Shown piece after piece: positions 6,663 through 14,705 of a DNA stretch of 16,442 nucleotides. The stretch is from Candidatus Omnitrophota bacterium (GTDB lineage: Bacteria > Omnitrophota > Gorgyraeia > Gygaellales > Profunditerraquicolaceae): the NCBI GenBank assembly GCA_903882345.1, contig CAIRWO010000183.1, positions 1 through 16,442 on the forward strand. The letters run 5' to 3'. Each line of letters starts with the position of its first letter. Within the stretch, counting starts at the first letter, position 1. A model generated the notes under the pieces. It saw nothing but the letters and a program-made list of their open reading frames with translations, did not search any database and was not told where the DNA came from. Position numbers and translations under genes: made by a program.

Positions 6663-7629
6663 AAGAAAATTAAAATTCTTTTTGATCGCAGGGTTAATCT
6701 TGATTGTGATTGTATTTTTATTCATAAAATCAAGGCGAAAGACTGAAACAGGCGAGATAACGCAGGAGATCAGTCCGACTACCGGGTCTATCCATACCGT
6801 TATTTCCACAACCGGCACGGTGCTGCCGAAAAACCGCCTGGAAATAAAACCGCCGGTTAACGGCCGCGTAGAAAGCGTCCTTGTTAATGAAGGAGATAAC
6901 GTAAAAACCGGGCAAACCTTAGCCTGGATGAGTTCGACCGACCGGGCCGCGCTTTTGGATGCCGCACGCGCTCAGGGAGCAGCCCAATTAAAATACTGGC
7001 AGGAGGCTTATAAGCCGATAGCGCTGTTGGCGCCCATTGACGGACAGGTTATCGTAGCCACGACCCAACCCGGCCAAACCGTTACCACTGTTGATGCGGT
7101 AGTCGTGCTGTCGGATCATCTGATTGTCCGCGCCCAGGTCGATGAAACAGATATTGGAAAAATCAAGCTCAAGCAAGAAGCCACCATTACTTTAGATGCC
7201 TATCCGGATACAAAAATAAAGGCGGCTGTAGAACATATATACTATGAATCACAAACCGTGAATAACGTCACCATATATAATGTCGACCTGTTGCCGGAAA
7301 ATATGCCGCCGTTCTTCCGTTCCGGGATGAATGCAACTGTAGATTTTAGGGCGGAAAGCAAAGAGAACGCCCTGCTGATTCCGGTTAATGCGGTGCATAA
7401 GGAAAAGGAAGAGGCCTTCGTTTTATTGGCCTCGGAACAAGGTAAGGAGCCGGTTAAACGTATCGTTGAGTTGGGTATTACCGATGATAAAAACTATGAA
7501 GTCATTTCGGGACTGGATAGCAATGATAAGATAGTGATTAAGGAAAAAAAATATGTTCTTTCCACTAGTAGCACAGGCAGTAATCCATTTATGCCGTTGC
7601 GGCCGCAGCAAAAGAAGAAAACAAACTAA
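6655..7629 (+). CDS. HlyD/MacA-type periplasmic adaptor protein
   Basis: A 324-residue membrane fusion protein. One N-terminal membrane helix (about residues 7-25) anchors it in the inner membrane. The two lipoyl half-motifs are seen at about 64-95 (IKPPVNGRVESVLVNEGDNVKTGQ) read as VNGRVESVLVNEGD plus VKTGQ, and at about 123-150 (LLAPIDGQVIVATTQPGQTV). Beta-barrel and membrane-proximal regions follow. The helical hairpin between the lipoyl halves is only about 25 residues, much shorter than the long coiled coil of E. coli MacA. The gene overlaps the TolC-family gene by 8 bases and precedes the MacB-type gene by 21, forming a complete tripartite pump. The tail is Lys-rich. Confidence 0.9.
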   Translation: MSKRKLKFFLIAGLILIVIVFLFIKSRRKTETGEITQEISPTTGSIHTVISTTGTVLPKNRLEIKPPVNGRVESVLVNEGDNVKTGQTLAWMSSTDRAALLDAARAQGAAQLKYWQEAYKPIALLAPIDGQVIVATTQPGQTVTTVDAVVVLSDHLIVRAQVDETDIGKIKLKQEATITLDAYPDTKIKAAVEHIYYESQTVNNVTIYNVDLLPENMPPFFRSGMNATVDFRAESKENALLIPVNAVHKEKEEAFVLLASEQGKEPVKRIVELGITDDKNYEVISGLDSNDKIVIKEKKYVLSTSSTGSNPFMPLRPQQKKKTN

Positions 7630-7650
7630 CTCCGTCATAGGAAGAAAAAC

Positions 7651-9624
7651 ATGATCGAAGTAAAAAACTTATATAAAACTTATCAAATGGGCGATATTAA
7701 GGTAGAGGCCCTGCGTGATGTGTCGTTGAAGATCTCTACTGGAGAGTTCGTGGCGATCATGGGTGCTTCCGGATCGGGAAAATCTACGCTGATGCATGTC
7801 TTGGGCCTGCTCGACAGGCCGGATGCGGGGCAATATTTTCTCGCGGGCACAGAAGTAACGAAGCTTACGGATAAAGAACTGGCTTTAGTCAGGAACCGGC
7901 TGGTGGGTTTTGTCTTCCAGCAGTTCCATCTATTGCCCCGGATGTCGGCCTTAGAGAATGCCGAGCTTCCTTTGATTTATGCCGGTAAAAGGCATTTAAA
8001 AGATAGGGCGGCAAAAGAAATTGAAGAGGTCGGCCTGAAAGACAGGATGTTCCACAAGCCAAATGAGATGTCCGGTGGCCAGCAGCAGAGGGTGGCGATT
8101 GCCAGGAGCCTGGTCAACGACCCTCCGATAATCTTTGCCGATGAACCTACGGGGAACCTTGATTCAAAAAGTAAGGAAGAGATAATTACCATATTAAAAA
8201 AACTTAACGCGAAAGGCAAGACCATAGTTGTCGTGACCCATGAAAGCGAAATTGCCGCTCACGCCAGAAGGATCATCAGTATGCGTGATGGCCAGATCAT
8301 CTCCGATAAGATTATTTCCGGTGAAGCAAAAACTTCTGAAATCGCCTTTTCTGAAAACTTAGTCAAAGATATTTTGTCCAAATCCAGCAGCACGGTAAAA
8401 GGGGGCATAGAATTCCTGGATTATCTCAGGCAGGCGATTTCTGCCATGCTCGCGCATAAAATGCGCGCGTTTTTATCAATTCTGGGCATACTTATCGGCG
8501 TTGCTGCGGTGATCGCCATGATCGCCCTGGGCCGCGGGGCGCAGGAATCAATAGAAAAACAACTCTCTTCATTGGGCTCTAACCTTTTGCTGATCAGGCC
8601 CGGGTCTCCGAAAGTGGGAGGGATAGCCATGCAGTCAGGTTCGACCACCCGTTTTACATTTCAGGACCTGACGGCAATATCCAAGCTTACGGATATGATA
8701 AAATATATCAGCCCTTCGGTAACCAGCCGCGCGCAGATCGTATACGCAAATAAAAACTGGAATACCCAGGCCGAAGGCGTAGGAGTAGCCTACGAACAAT
8801 TGCGCGTTGCCACTCCGACGGTAGGCAGATTTTTTAGCGAACAGGAAGTAAAAATGAGGAATAAGGTGGTTTTGCTGGGCACTACCGTGGTGCGGGAGCT
8901 CTTTGGCAGCGCTAACCCGATCGGTGAAACCATAAGAATAAACCTGATCAATTTTAAGGTTATCGGGATCCTGCCCCAGAAAGGCGCAACCGGGTTCCGT
9001 GATCAGGACGATACGGTTCTCGTGCCTATAACTACCGCGATGTACAGGCTATTGGGAAAACAATATATCGATCAGTTTTACGTGGAAGCAAAGTCACCTG
9101 ATCTGGTGGATCCGGCGCAGGAAGCAGTAACAAAAATTCTTGTCAAGGAACACCATATAGCTGCAAAAGACGCGGAAGATGCGTTTCAAGTCCGTAATAT
9201 GTCTGATATCAAGGCAGCAATGGAATCCAGTACTAAAACTATGAGTTTATTGTTGGGCTGTATTGCCGCGATCTCTCTTTTGGTCGGCGGTATAGGCATT
9301 ATGAATATTATGCTTGTTTCGGTAACCGAACGCACGCGTGAAATTGGCTTGCGCAAGGCGATCGGGGCAAACAATAAAGATATCATGACCCAGTTCCTTA
9401 TCGAAGCAGTCTTAATGTCGTTTATCGGAGGCGTAAGCGGCATTGCTTTAGGAACAGGCGTTTCTGTGTTGATTACTTTATTCAGCGGATGGGCAGTGAA
9501 GATCTCTTTATTCCCGATACTTCTTGCAACCACATTCTCCCTGATCGTGGGGATCGTATTCGGGCTTTGGCCGGCCCAAAAGGCCTCTCAGCTTGACCCC
9601 ATTGAGGCCTTAAGGTATGAATGA
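7651..9624 (+). CDS. MacB-type ABC transporter, fused ATPase and permease
   Basis: A 657-residue inner-membrane transporter, close to the length of E. coli MacB. The N-terminal ATPase has Walker A GASGSGKST (residues 38-46), Q-loop Gln90, signature SGGQQQR (141-147), Walker B with FADEPTGNLDS (162-172) and switch His197. After a linker comes the first membrane helix (about 270-295), a large periplasmic MacB_PCD domain (about 300-530) and three C-terminal helices (from about 537), with VTERTREIGLRKAIGA typical of the FtsX-like domain. MacB family members use a mechanotransmission cycle to push substrates from the periplasm through the adaptor and TolC. Known substrates include macrolides, lipopeptides and toxins; here none can be assigned. 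An AGGAAG (about 7639-7644) precedes the ATG. The stop overlaps the start of the sulfotransferase gene by 8 bases. Confidence 0.93.
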   Translation: MIEVKNLYKTYQMGDIKVEALRDVSLKISTGEFVAIMGASGSGKSTLMHVLGLLDRPDAGQYFLAGTEVTKLTDKELALVRNRLVGFVFQQFHLLPRMSALENAELPLIYAGKRHLKDRAAKEIEEVGLKDRMFHKPNEMSGGQQQRVAIARSLVNDPPIIFADEPTGNLDSKSKEEIITILKKLNAKGKTIVVVTHESEIAAHARRIISMRDGQIISDKIISGEAKTSEIAFSENLVKDILSKSSSTVKGGIEFLDYLRQAISAMLAHKMRAFLSILGILIGVAAVIAMIALGRGAQESIEKQLSSLGSNLLLIRPGSPKVGGIAMQSGSTTRFTFQDLTAISKLTDMIKYISPSVTSRAQIVYANKNWNTQAEGVGVAYEQLRVATPTVGRFFSEQEVKMRNKVVLLGTTVVRELFGSANPIGETIRINLINFKVIGILPQKGATGFRDQDDTVLVPITTAMYRLLGKQYIDQFYVEAKSPDLVDPAQEAVTKILVKEHHIAAKDAEDAFQVRNMSDIKAAMESSTKTMSLLLGCIAAISLLVGGIGIMNIMLVSVTERTREIGLRKAIGANNKDIMTQFLIEAVLMSFIGGVSGIALGTGVSVLITLFSGWAVKISLFPILLATTFSLIVGIVFGLWPAQKASQLDPIEALRYE

Positions 9625-10657
9625 GATTCACCATAAACAATCTCCCATCTTTATTATCGGTACGGAGCGGTCGGGAACAAATTTATTAAGGCTCATCCTC
9701 AATTCCCACTCTCATATCGCTATTCCCCATCCACCTCACATCATGAAGAATTTTTCCAACCTAGAGCCGCTTTATGGAAATTTGAATTCTGATCTCCATT
9801 TTAAAAGATTAATCAAAGACGTTGTCAGGATGGTCGAACTTCATCCTTACCCCTGGGAGATTAAGATCGACCGAGAGAGGATATTCCGCGAAGCAGCCGA
9901 AAGAAACCTGATCAATATATTTTTCGCGATATACAACCAGTATCTTGAAAGCACGCAGAAAAAGCGCTGGGGCTGTAAGAGTACTTTTATGATCTATCAC
10001 GTGGCCTTGATCCGGCGTTATTATCCACAGGCAAAATTTTTATATATGGTCCGGGACGGCAGGGATGTCGCGGCATCTGCCAAAAAATCAATCTTCAACC
10101 GTTACTGTGTTTATTATACCGCGCAATTATGGAAGAAAGAGCAGCAGATCGGTATTTCCTGGTTGGATAAACTGTCCGCTAATGATATATTTTTACTTAA
10201 ATATGAAGACCTGCTGGCAAAACCGAAAGATATGGTCGGGTCGTTGTGTAGTTTCCTGGATGAGCCATTTGAAAACAGCATGCTTGATTTTTCAACTACA
10301 GAAGAGGCAAAGAAAAGCGGCAGTATTAGTGCTGCCTGGAAAAATACATCTAAGCCGATTATAAGGGACAATACAGGGAAATTCAACAAGGAGCTGACTG
10401 AAAAAGAAATTGCCTTATTTGAAGCTATCGCCAGCCGGGAATTAGCTCATTTCTCTTATGCGCTTATAACACCCACTTGTGTTTCTGAAGAAGAGAGGGT
10501 CAAGAGAGCCAGGTATAAGACCAGCTATTTTTTTGAAGAATTTTTTTTAATGCTTAAGGTACAATTAGAGCATCTTTTTACGGACAAGCATAACAGCTTA
10601 AGGTTTAAAAAGTATTGGTTCATGAAATTGACTAGGGTCATCAGGCTAATAAAATGA
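9617..10657 (+). CDS. Sulfotransferase family protein
   Basis: A 346-residue cytosolic protein with both PAPS-binding signatures of sulfotransferases: the 5'-phosphosulfate loop IGTERSGTNLLRLIL (residues 14-28) and the 3'-phosphate motif RDGRDVAAS (146-154) after FLYMV. RWGCKST (117-123) resembles the conserved WGxKTP segment, and LLKYEDLLAKP (about 193-203) is the usual region before the cap helices. It would transfer sulfate from PAPS to a hydroxyl or amine of an unknown acceptor. The start ATG lies inside the end of the MacB gene (8-base overlap) with GAGG 9 bases upstream, showing tight translational coupling to the efflux pump. The next gene starts in an ATGA overlap. The C-terminal 60 residues are rich in Phe, Lys and Arg and may sit against the membrane; this is inferred. 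Confidence 0.88.
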   Translation: MNEIHHKQSPIFIIGTERSGTNLLRLILNSHSHIAIPHPPHIMKNFSNLEPLYGNLNSDLHFKRLIKDVVRMVELHPYPWEIKIDRERIFREAAERNLINIFFAIYNQYLESTQKKRWGCKSTFMIYHVALIRRYYPQAKFLYMVRDGRDVAASAKKSIFNRYCVYYTAQLWKKEQQIGISWLDKLSANDIFLLKYEDLLAKPKDMVGSLCSFLDEPFENSMLDFSTTEEAKKSGSISAAWKNTSKPIIRDNTGKFNKELTEKEIALFEAIASRELAHFSYALITPTCVSEEERVKRARYKTSYFFEEFFLMLKVQLEHLFTDKHNSLRFKKYWFMKLTRVIRLIK

Positions 10658-12027
10658 AAACGGACATCCGTAAAACGGCTAATTTTAGAAGAGATATATT
10701 TGAGAGGATCGCAGCCAGGGACTCAAACCAGCTATGGTTAAGGGCTTCAATAAAAGACGTCAAAAGAGTTGTTGTTGTAGCCGCTGCCTCGCGTTCAGGT
10801 TCGAGTTTATTATTTGCGCTGCTTAAGAAAATACCCTGCATATACTCATTGAGCGGGGAAAGCGTTCCTTTTTATAAATTAAACGGGCTTTCTGGCGATG
10901 CTTTTTTTTCTGATCAAATCCCGGTAGGGACGCCTTTCCTGCAGGAACAATGGTTTAATCTGTCGCGCGATTTTTTAAGCGATATTTCTTTGGCCGCAAA
11001 TGAAAACAGGGCAATAAAAGAAGAAGATATGCCGGGCCGCTATATTGACGATCTTGCTTTGAGGTTTTCTTTGCAGTGGCCCGCTGTAGGTTTTTCCTAT
11101 GAAGTTTTTACGCGCCTGGCGCAGCAGGCTTATCAGGCGTATAGAGCGACGCATAAGGTATTTTGCTTAGAAGGATTTTATCTTGAATTGATCCACCGGC
11201 TAAGGCGGGAATATGAAATTATTAATCCCTATTATTATGATATACCTATCAGAATGGTCCGGGAGAAATTTCCTAGCCTGGAAATCCCATCCGGGCCGCC
11301 GGACAATACACTGGTAATCGAAGAGCCTCCGTTTATCTTGTTGTCTCCCCGTCAGAATGCCCAAAAAAATGACCTTTCGGATAAAACACTCCTTTTAAAG
11401 TCTTCCGCGGATTGTTACCGCCTGCCTTTTCTGGAAACTATTTTTCCAAATGCCAAGATCAGCATTATCTATCTGACCAGGAATCCTTTTGGTTCTGTTA
11501 ACGGTTTATATGATGGATGGTTACACCGGGGGTTTTTCTCTCATAATTTACAGGCAATTTTAAAAAGCCGCAAGCAAATGCTTGGGATATCGGGTTATTC
11601 GGATCGCCATGAATGGGGGAAATGGTGGTGGAATTATGATCTGCCTCCAGGCTGGCAGGATTATGCGCAGAGACGGTTGGAGGAAGTATGCGCTTTTCAG
11701 TGGTATTCTGCAAATAATGCCGTACAAGGGTATTTAAAAAAAAGCGGGAAATTGCCTTGCCGCGTTGCGTATGAAAATATAACCGGCAGCCTCGCGTCAA
11801 GAACCGCAGAGATGAATAAAATAATGGATTTTCTCGGTTTAGGAAGGGGATCGGTTAAGCACTTAGATCTGGATAAGCTGCCGGTTGTGCAGGCAACACA
11901 GCCGCCTCAAGCCTATAGATGGAAGAAGAGAAAAGATATATTACTGCCCCTCTTGGACGATCCTGTAATATCGGGTATGGCAGGCCAGCTCGGCTACCGC
12001 AAAAATAATATCGAAGGGTGGTTTTGA
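10654..12027 (+). CDS. Second, longer and divergent sulfotransferase-like protein
   Basis: A 457-residue protein with a P-loop-like PAPS site AASRSGSSLLFALL (residues 44-57) after a hydrophobic strand, and a 3'-phosphate-type motif YLTRNPFGSVNG (273-284) after FPNAKISII. The strand-turn segment LLLKSSADCYRLPFLE (247-261) corresponds to the usual K(S/T)P region before the 3' motif. About 190 residues separate the two motifs, well over the usual 100 or so, so a large insertion is present (roughly 70-245), rich in aromatic residues. The C-terminal part holds RVAYENITG, similar to the YEDL segment of the family. It shares little with the preceding sulfotransferase beyond the motifs, so it probably acts on a different acceptor. 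ATGA overlap with the gene before and TGATG with the gene after. Confidence 0.78.
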   Translation: MKTDIRKTANFRRDIFERIAARDSNQLWLRASIKDVKRVVVVAAASRSGSSLLFALLKKIPCIYSLSGESVPFYKLNGLSGDAFFSDQIPVGTPFLQEQWFNLSRDFLSDISLAANENRAIKEEDMPGRYIDDLALRFSLQWPAVGFSYEVFTRLAQQAYQAYRATHKVFCLEGFYLELIHRLRREYEIINPYYYDIPIRMVREKFPSLEIPSGPPDNTLVIEEPPFILLSPRQNAQKNDLSDKTLLLKSSADCYRLPFLETIFPNAKISIIYLTRNPFGSVNGLYDGWLHRGFFSHNLQAILKSRKQMLGISGYSDRHEWGKWWWNYDLPPGWQDYAQRRLEEVCAFQWYSANNAVQGYLKKSGKLPCRVAYENITGSLASRTAEMNKIMDFLGLGRGSVKHLDLDKLPVVQATQPPQAYRWKKRKDILLPLLDDPVISGMAGQLGYRKNNIEGWF

Positions 12028-12908
12028 TGACGCGGTATTTTTTAGATTCGGAATATCGTCCTCTAAAAGCGGTATTATTGTGCAGGCCTGCTTTGCAAAT
12101 AGGAAATGCCGCTGACCCGGGAAAATTCCTTCATTTAAGAAAGATCGATCTGGCGGCCATGGAGGCGGAATTCAGGGGGATTATTGAACTGTATAAAAAA
12201 CTCAAAATAAAATCTTATTTGCTTAATTCGCAAAAAATGCCGCATAGCGTAAACCAGTATCTGTTTAACATAATGTTTACGCGCGATCTTTTTTTTATGA
12301 CTGTCAGTGGTGCGATCCTATCCCGTATGGCTTCTGTTGTAAGGCGGCAAGAACCCAGGTATGCGGAGAGGGAGTTAAAGAAGATCGGCGTGCGCATAAG
12401 GAAAGTTATCCAAGGTAACGCTACATTTGAAGGCGCGGATGCTTTATGGATAAATCCCCGCCTGGTTGCGGTAGGCGTGGGGAAGAGGACCAATCATAGC
12501 GGCTTTGTGCAGTTTAAAGAAGAGTTGCAGCGCGACGATATTCAATGCGTTGGCCTTCCTGCGCCTTGCGCTACGCTGCATCTTTTAGGCGCGTTACAGC
12601 TTGTTGATAAAAATTTAGCTTTAGTAAGAGTAGGTTTGGTTAAACCGGAGATTATCAGCTTCTTGAAGGAAAATAAGATCAGGATCATTAAAATTCCTGA
12701 AAATAATGAAGTTAGAAATAAACAGGCCATGAATTTTGTTACGCTTGCTCCAAAAAGGATTATTATGCCGGCTTTCTGTCCCCGGACAAAAATAATTTTC
12801 CAGCGCCACGGAATTAAAGTGGCGGCGGAGATCCCCGTAACGCAGCTGATTAATGGCGGCGGCGGGCTTGCTTGTGCAACAGGAATTCTGGCAAGGGCGA
12901 GGTATTAA
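12027..12908 (+). CDS. Arginine deiminase / amidinotransferase-superfamily enzyme
   Basis: A 293-residue protein with the pentein-fold signatures: RPLKAVLLCRP (residues 11-21), FTRD with Asp87, FEGAD (134-138), VGKRTNHSG (151-159), the LHLLGALQLVD motif with His185, MNFVTLAPKRIIMP (235-248) and a C-terminal catalytic Cys283 in GGGGLACATG. The Asp/Glu-His-Cys set expected for guanidino-group chemistry is therefore in place. Family members hydrolyse or transfer guanidino groups (arginine deiminase, dimethylarginine hydrolase, amidinotransferase); the exact reaction cannot be read here. The length is nearer to dimethylarginine hydrolase-like members than to the roughly 400-residue ArcA. I chose the ATG at 12027, which overlaps the preceding TGA by one base; a GTG at 12018 would add three residues. 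No other arginine-catabolism genes are nearby, which favours a biosynthetic tailoring role. Confidence 0.82.
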   Translation: MTRYFLDSEYRPLKAVLLCRPALQIGNAADPGKFLHLRKIDLAAMEAEFRGIIELYKKLKIKSYLLNSQKMPHSVNQYLFNIMFTRDLFFMTVSGAILSRMASVVRRQEPRYAERELKKIGVRIRKVIQGNATFEGADALWINPRLVAVGVGKRTNHSGFVQFKEELQRDDIQCVGLPAPCATLHLLGALQLVDKNLALVRVGLVKPEIISFLKENKIRIIKIPENNEVRNKQAMNFVTLAPKRIIMPAFCPRTKIIFQRHGIKVAAEIPVTQLINGGGGLACATGILARARY

Positions 12909-12943
12909 ATAATTGATATAATATTTTAATTTTTCAGTTAAGA

Positions 12944-12952
12944 TGTTATAAT
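12944..12952 (+). promoter_or_regulatory. Extended -10 promoter for the APS kinase/methyltransferase/radical SAM unit
   Basis: TG (12944-12945), one base, then a perfect TATAAT (12947-12952) make an extended -10 element. No good -35 box lies 17 bases upstream (TTTTAA at 12924-12929), as is common for extended -10 promoters. The surrounding 76-base gap is very AT-rich and holds no clear terminator, so readthrough from the upstream genes is possible. Confidence 0.6.
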
Positions 12953-12984
12953 ATTTAATCTAATTAAAATTAAGGGGTAAAGAT

Positions 12985-13863
12985 ATGTACAATGGGCATA
13001 AGAAATACGCTTTATTTATCGGCAGGTGGCAGCCGTTCCACAATGGGCATAAGTATTTGATCGATGCAGCCTTGGCTAAGGGGGAAGATGTCTGCGTTGC
13101 GATCAGGGATACGGAAATTTCTGAGCAGAACCCTTATGGAGCCCAGCAGCGGGCAGAAATGATCCGGCGGGTATATGGCAGTAGGGTGGAGATCATCGTT
13201 ATCCCCGATATCAATAGCATTAATATCGGCAGGAATGTCGGTTACGATGTCAACATCGTTGAGCCTCCGTTGGATATCGGGAAAATTTCTGGAACGAATG
13301 TACGCAACGGCAAGGATGATAATGTCCCCGTGGAAGTCGCCGAATATATTAAGTTATTGCAGACGACGTTATGGCTGACCGGTTTGCCGTGTTCGGGAAA
13401 AACGACCTTAGCTAAAAGGCTTAAAGGTGAATTGGATAACCGCGGCTTTAAGGCGGTATGTTTGGACGCGGACGACGTCCGTAGCAAACTGAATTCGGAT
13501 TTAGGTTTTTCTAATGCCGACCGGATGGAAAACTTAAGGCGGGTAGCGCATGTTGCTAAGTTATTTAATGATAACGGTAATTTTGTAATTGCCAGCTTTG
13601 TTTCTCCGCTTAACGAAAACCGCCGGATGGTCAGGGAAATCATCGGTAATTTTAAATTGGCCTTTCTTAAATGTAGCCTTTATGTTTGCGAACAAAGGGA
13701 TGTTAAGGGCATGTATAAGAAAGCAAGGGCCGGAGAGATCAAAGATTTCACCGGCGTTTCAGCTGCCTTTGAAGAGCCGCCTGATGCGGATATTATTGTT
13801 GATGCCGAGCATTTGAACATTAATGATTGCGTTAAGGAAATATTAAACAAGCTCGGTGTCTAA
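12985..13863 (+). CDS. Fusion of HxGH nucleotidyltransferase and adenylyl-sulfate (APS) kinase
   Basis: A 292-residue two-domain protein. Residues 7-123 form a small nucleotidyltransferase: GRWQPFHNGH (13-22) contains the HxGH nucleotide-binding motif and ISGTNVR (101-107) is the second ATP-binding signature, as in NMN adenylyltransferase and cytidylyltransferase-like proteins. Residues 127-292 are an APS kinase: P-loop GLPCSGKTT (133-141), DADDVRSKLNSDLGFS (161-176) and KKARAGEIKDFTG (245-257). APS kinase makes PAPS, the donor for the two sulfotransferases upstream. In known PAPS synthases the partner domain is ATP sulfurylase; here its place is taken by a much smaller HxGH domain whose substrate is unknown. 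Variations from canonical CysC include Ala for Gly in the DGDN motif and Leu-Asn-Glu where SPxRxxR is usual. A different nucleotide substrate is therefore possible. AGGGG (12973-12977) precedes the ATG. Confidence 0.87.
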   Translation: MYNGHKKYALFIGRWQPFHNGHKYLIDAALAKGEDVCVAIRDTEISEQNPYGAQQRAEMIRRVYGSRVEIIVIPDINSINIGRNVGYDVNIVEPPLDIGKISGTNVRNGKDDNVPVEVAEYIKLLQTTLWLTGLPCSGKTTLAKRLKGELDNRGFKAVCLDADDVRSKLNSDLGFSNADRMENLRRVAHVAKLFNDNGNFVIASFVSPLNENRRMVREIIGNFKLAFLKCSLYVCEQRDVKGMYKKARAGEIKDFTGVSAAFEEPPDADIIVDAEHLNINDCVKEILNKLGV

Positions 13864-13911
13864 AATTCAAAAAGATATATCATCACTGATCCTCCACGGA
13901 GAAGTAGAGCG

Positions 13912-14682
13912 ATGCGAAGCGGTAAAGATGAGGCTTCGGGCCTTGCCGATAAGCTTAAAAAACAATTTGCCATCCGTTCCCGGGAATTCGACATCTCGGC
14001 TAATTGGGTTAAGGACGAAAAACTCATTAGTGCGCACGCGGATTTAGCCGGAAAGCCGGTAGGTAAAGCACTGGATTTATGTTGTGGGACAGGCCAGATC
14101 GGCCGCGCCTTAAAACAGAATGGCTGGGATGTCCGGGGATTAGATATCTGCCGGGATATGCTGCTGGCATCCGCGCGTTATTTTCCAGGGCTTGAAGGTG
14201 TGGCTGAAATGTTACCTTTTAAGTCCGGCTCCTTTCATTTAGTGGCCTGCCGTCAGACCTTTCAGTTCCTAAATATAAACAAAGTGTTGTCCGAGGTGGC
14301 AAGAATATTGGCGCCTCAAGGGGTTTTTATTTTAAGCCTCACCGTGCCGTTCTCGGATATAGATAAAAACTGGCTATACGAGATCCATCGCCTGAAACAG
14401 CCCTTACTTTTAAAATTTTATACTACCCAGGACTTGATAAGAGAATTAGAAGGGACGGGTTTTTTAATCAAGGAGAGCCGCACCCTCACGGTGAGGGAGT
14501 CTATTAACCGTTGGATGAACTACGCACCGGAATTAGACCTTAAGATACGTGAAAAGGTCATTTCTATGATCAAGCATGCTCCTGCGGCATATAAAAAAAT
14601 ACACCGCGTTGAAGTTGTGAACGGAGAAGTCTTCGAAGATTGGAATTGGGCAATTCTAAAGACAACGCTTCATAAAAAATAG
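13912..14682 (+). CDS. Class I SAM-dependent methyltransferase
   Basis: A 256-residue protein with the Rossmann-type SAM-binding core: motif I ALDLCCGTG (residues 53-61), the acidic residue after strand 2 in RGLDIC (Asp78), and EMLPFKSGSFHLVACRQTFQFL as motifs II/III in two parts, EMLPFKSGSFHLV and ACRQTFQFL, a UbiE/type-11 pattern. The acceptor region (about 150-230) contains DLIRELEGTGFLI and a WMNYAPELDLKIRE stretch, not recognised as substrate-specific. It would methylate a small molecule or envelope component on O, N or C. GGAG (13898-13901) gives a usable ribosome binding site before the ATG. The 48-base gap to the gene before shows no terminator or promoter, so both are likely co-transcribed. 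Confidence 0.85.
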   Translation: MRSGKDEASGLADKLKKQFAIRSREFDISANWVKDEKLISAHADLAGKPVGKALDLCCGTGQIGRALKQNGWDVRGLDICRDMLLASARYFPGLEGVAEMLPFKSGSFHLVACRQTFQFLNINKVLSEVARILAPQGVFILSLTVPFSDIDKNWLYEIHRLKQPLLLKFYTTQDLIRELEGTGFLIKESRTLTVRESINRWMNYAPELDLKIREKVISMIKHAPAAYKKIHRVEVVNGEVFEDWNWAILKTTLHKK

Positions 14683-14705
14683 ATTAATATTAGCGATAGA
14701 ATTCG

